Origin: Candidatus Cloacimonadota bacterium
GTDB taxonomy: Bacteria; Cloacimonadota; Cloacimonadia; Cloacimonadales; Cloacimonadaceae
Reading direction: 5' to 3'
Length of the DNA stretch: 33,916 nucleotides
Assembly (NCBI GenBank): GCA_020532085.1
Contig: JAJBAV010000029.1
Span: 1 to 33,916, forward strand
The translations under genes and the position numbers were made by a program. Positions 32,940-33,916 of the stretch are shown in pieces. Every line of letters begins with the position of its first letter. Position 1 is the first letter of the stretch. The notes under the pieces were generated by a model. It did no database searches. It saw nothing but the letters and a program-made list of their open reading frames with translations, and was not told the origin of the DNA.

Positions 32940-33833
32940 ATGCCCAATAGTCAAAGTTCAGTGCCCAACGTGGATACTGAACAGAGTATCAACGGTGTTC
33001 CGATGCCAACAACCATTCCGGGACCCACGAGAACTACAACCGCTGCGATAGCAGCACATAATCCCATCTTAGGAGAAAATATGCCAGAAGCTACCCAAGA
33101 GATGCAAGTAGATGTTGCGTCTAAATCTAAATCCCAAACGTCAGAAGATAATATGATCGCGGTCGGGTTCACTCCCGATCTGCTGGATTTAACACTTGAA
33201 CAAAAAACAGAAATTTGCAACCAACTAACCCAGAACCCCAATCCAGACAATCTTGGGGAAATTCTATATTCTCTGGGATTTCGCAACAACAATGGCAAGA
33301 TATCCTTTGTTAAGAAGAATGTCGTATACGAAGTAAACCAACAAGAACTCATACAAAGCTTCCGATACTGTTTCTCGGGACAGCTACCACAGCTGAAAGC
33401 CGCGTTCTTTGGTAGAATTGGAACCCTGACGAACCAAACCGCGTTGAAGCACATAGCCGGATATGATCCCGAAATTGATGGGTATCCCTGCCGGCATGAC
33501 CGATACCATTTCTACACTCCCTATCTCAATGGAGTGCTTAAAGTAGATGGAAAAGGTTACATAAACATAATACCTTATGAAGGGTTCAATATGCTGGTGA
33601 ACGCATCTGAGATCAGACCTCGTCCAGTTTTAGTTACCGACGAAACTGTTAAGGAATCATACTGGCAACGATCTGATTTTTGGAAATTTACGAAGAATCA
33701 AGCAACCGACCCTATCAGCAAGTCATTCGATCCTGATTTGCATGAGGCGATCAGGATGGCAGTGGTAAAAATAATGCATCAATATCATAATAAGACCTTT
33801 GCACATAATCCTCAGGGTCTGGTTAAAAAGTAA
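32940..33833 (+). CDS. Protein resembling the N-terminal half of a phage/plasmid primase-helicase
   Basis: A 297-aa protein. ATG 32940 follows AAAGGAG at 5-nt spacing. Residues 1-75 are low-complexity and Thr/Pro/Gln-rich. Residues about 80-290 contain LGFRNNNGKISFVKKNVVYE, YHFYTPYLNGVLKVDGKG and IIPYEGFNMLV, and then DFWKFTKN ... LHEAIRMAVVKIMHQYHNK. This order (LGF-x-NG strand pair, NGVL followed by a PY turn, then a helix A-I-x-x-[LI]-x-H-x-[YF]) resembles the region in front of the helicase in Bacteroidetes-type mobile-element primase-helicases. The protein stops where the Walker A helicase would begin, so it is either truncated or a stand-alone variant. The match is by eye and tentative. 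AT-rich. Confidence 0.6.
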   Translation: MPNSQSSVPNVDTEQSINGVPMPTTIPGPTRTTTAAIAAHNPILGENMPEATQEMQVDVASKSKSQTSEDNMIAVGFTPDLLDLTLEQKTEICNQLTQNPNPDNLGEILYSLGFRNNNGKISFVKKNVVYEVNQQELIQSFRYCFSGQLPQLKAAFFGRIGTLTNQTALKHIAGYDPEIDGYPCRHDRYHFYTPYLNGVLKVDGKGYINIIPYEGFNMLVNASEIRPRPVLVTDETVKESYWQRSDFWKFTKNQATDPISKSFDPDLHEAIRMAVVKIMHQYHNKTFAHNPQGLVKK

Positions 33834-33879
33834 GAGCATTTAGGATCAAAAAGTAGTTTTTGAAATCTGCAAATAATTC

Positions 33880-33908
33880 TTGACAAAATAGATAGGCTCA
33901 TATTTTGT
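33880..33908 (+). promoter_or_regulatory. Possible promoter at the right edge
   Basis: TTGACA (33880-33885) is followed by TATTTT after 15 nt (33901) or TTTTGT after 17 nt (33903). It faces out of the window, so the controlled gene cannot be seen. The 46 bases before it (33834-33879) hold no terminator hairpin that I can find. Confidence 0.3.
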
Positions 33909-33916
33909 CACTCTAT

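Overview
The window looks like chromosomal DNA of an uncultured Gram-negative bacterium of the FCB group, most likely Candidatus Cloacimonadota. This is an inference from gene content, not a database result. The support is: a very large gingipain-like (C25) secreted protein ending in a type A type-IX-secretion sorting domain; lipoproteins with lipoboxes; LysM and SBBP-type beta-propeller secreted proteins; an SDR-type L-threonine dehydrogenase; an archaeal-type AsnRS; and a sodium-pumping NADH:quinone oxidoreductase (Nqr) gene cluster. Most of the window (about 230-29,600, apart from the repeat zone) is GC-rich.

Layout. (1) 1-6,783: the tail of a gene cut by the window edge, then two minus-strand envelope genes, the C25-like giant protein and an LVIVD-repeat lipoprotein, each followed by a clear hairpin terminator. 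(2) 7,225-15,048, plus strand: a CsgG/FlgO-like lipoprotein, then a tight group of L-threonine 3-dehydrogenase, a Gfo/Idh/MocA oxidoreductase and AsnRS (spacings of 2 and -4 nt), then an aminotransferase coupled to a LysM plus propeller exported protein. (3) 15,082-15,552, minus strand: a flavin-reductase-like protein. (4) 15,640-17,750: about 2.1 kb without an intact gene. It holds modular palindromic repeats in two large direct copies, an AT-rich patch bracketed by TTGTGAA words and a 52-nt nested palindrome, a cluster of CCGGATTTATCCGG-like inverted repeats, and a start-less remnant resembling the C-terminus of a mobile-element replication protein. (5) 17,790-19,019, plus strand: a small exported protein and a type IV prepilin peptidase. 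(6) 19,033-27,391, minus strand: one apparently continuous, translationally coupled operon, yebC-ruvC-ruvA-rsmB-PASTA protein-DUF4911-like-nqrB-nqrC-nqrD-nqrE-nqrF-unknown 151-aa gene. Neither nqrA nor ruvB is present. (7) 27,541-29,595: an EF-G-like GTPase with its own terminator. (8) 29,600-33,916: a visibly AT-richer segment with a seven-bladed propeller/PKD/Hydin-like exported protein, a 57-codon remnant of a Sel1-repeat protein, and a 297-aa protein resembling the N-terminal half of phage/plasmid primase-helicases. This looks like the start of an acquired or mobile region that continues past the window.

How the genes fit together: the operon in (6) joins DNA repair (RuvAC), translation (YebC, RsmB) and membrane energetics (Nqr). 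Threonine dehydrogenase, the aminotransferase and Nqr would suit an anaerobic amino-acid fermenter that conserves energy as a sodium gradient. I do not see a defence system, CRISPR array, rRNA or tRNA. The least-explained items are the nqrA-less Nqr operon with its 151-aa companion, the palindromic repeat/iteron zone with its replication-gene remnant, and the AT-rich right end.
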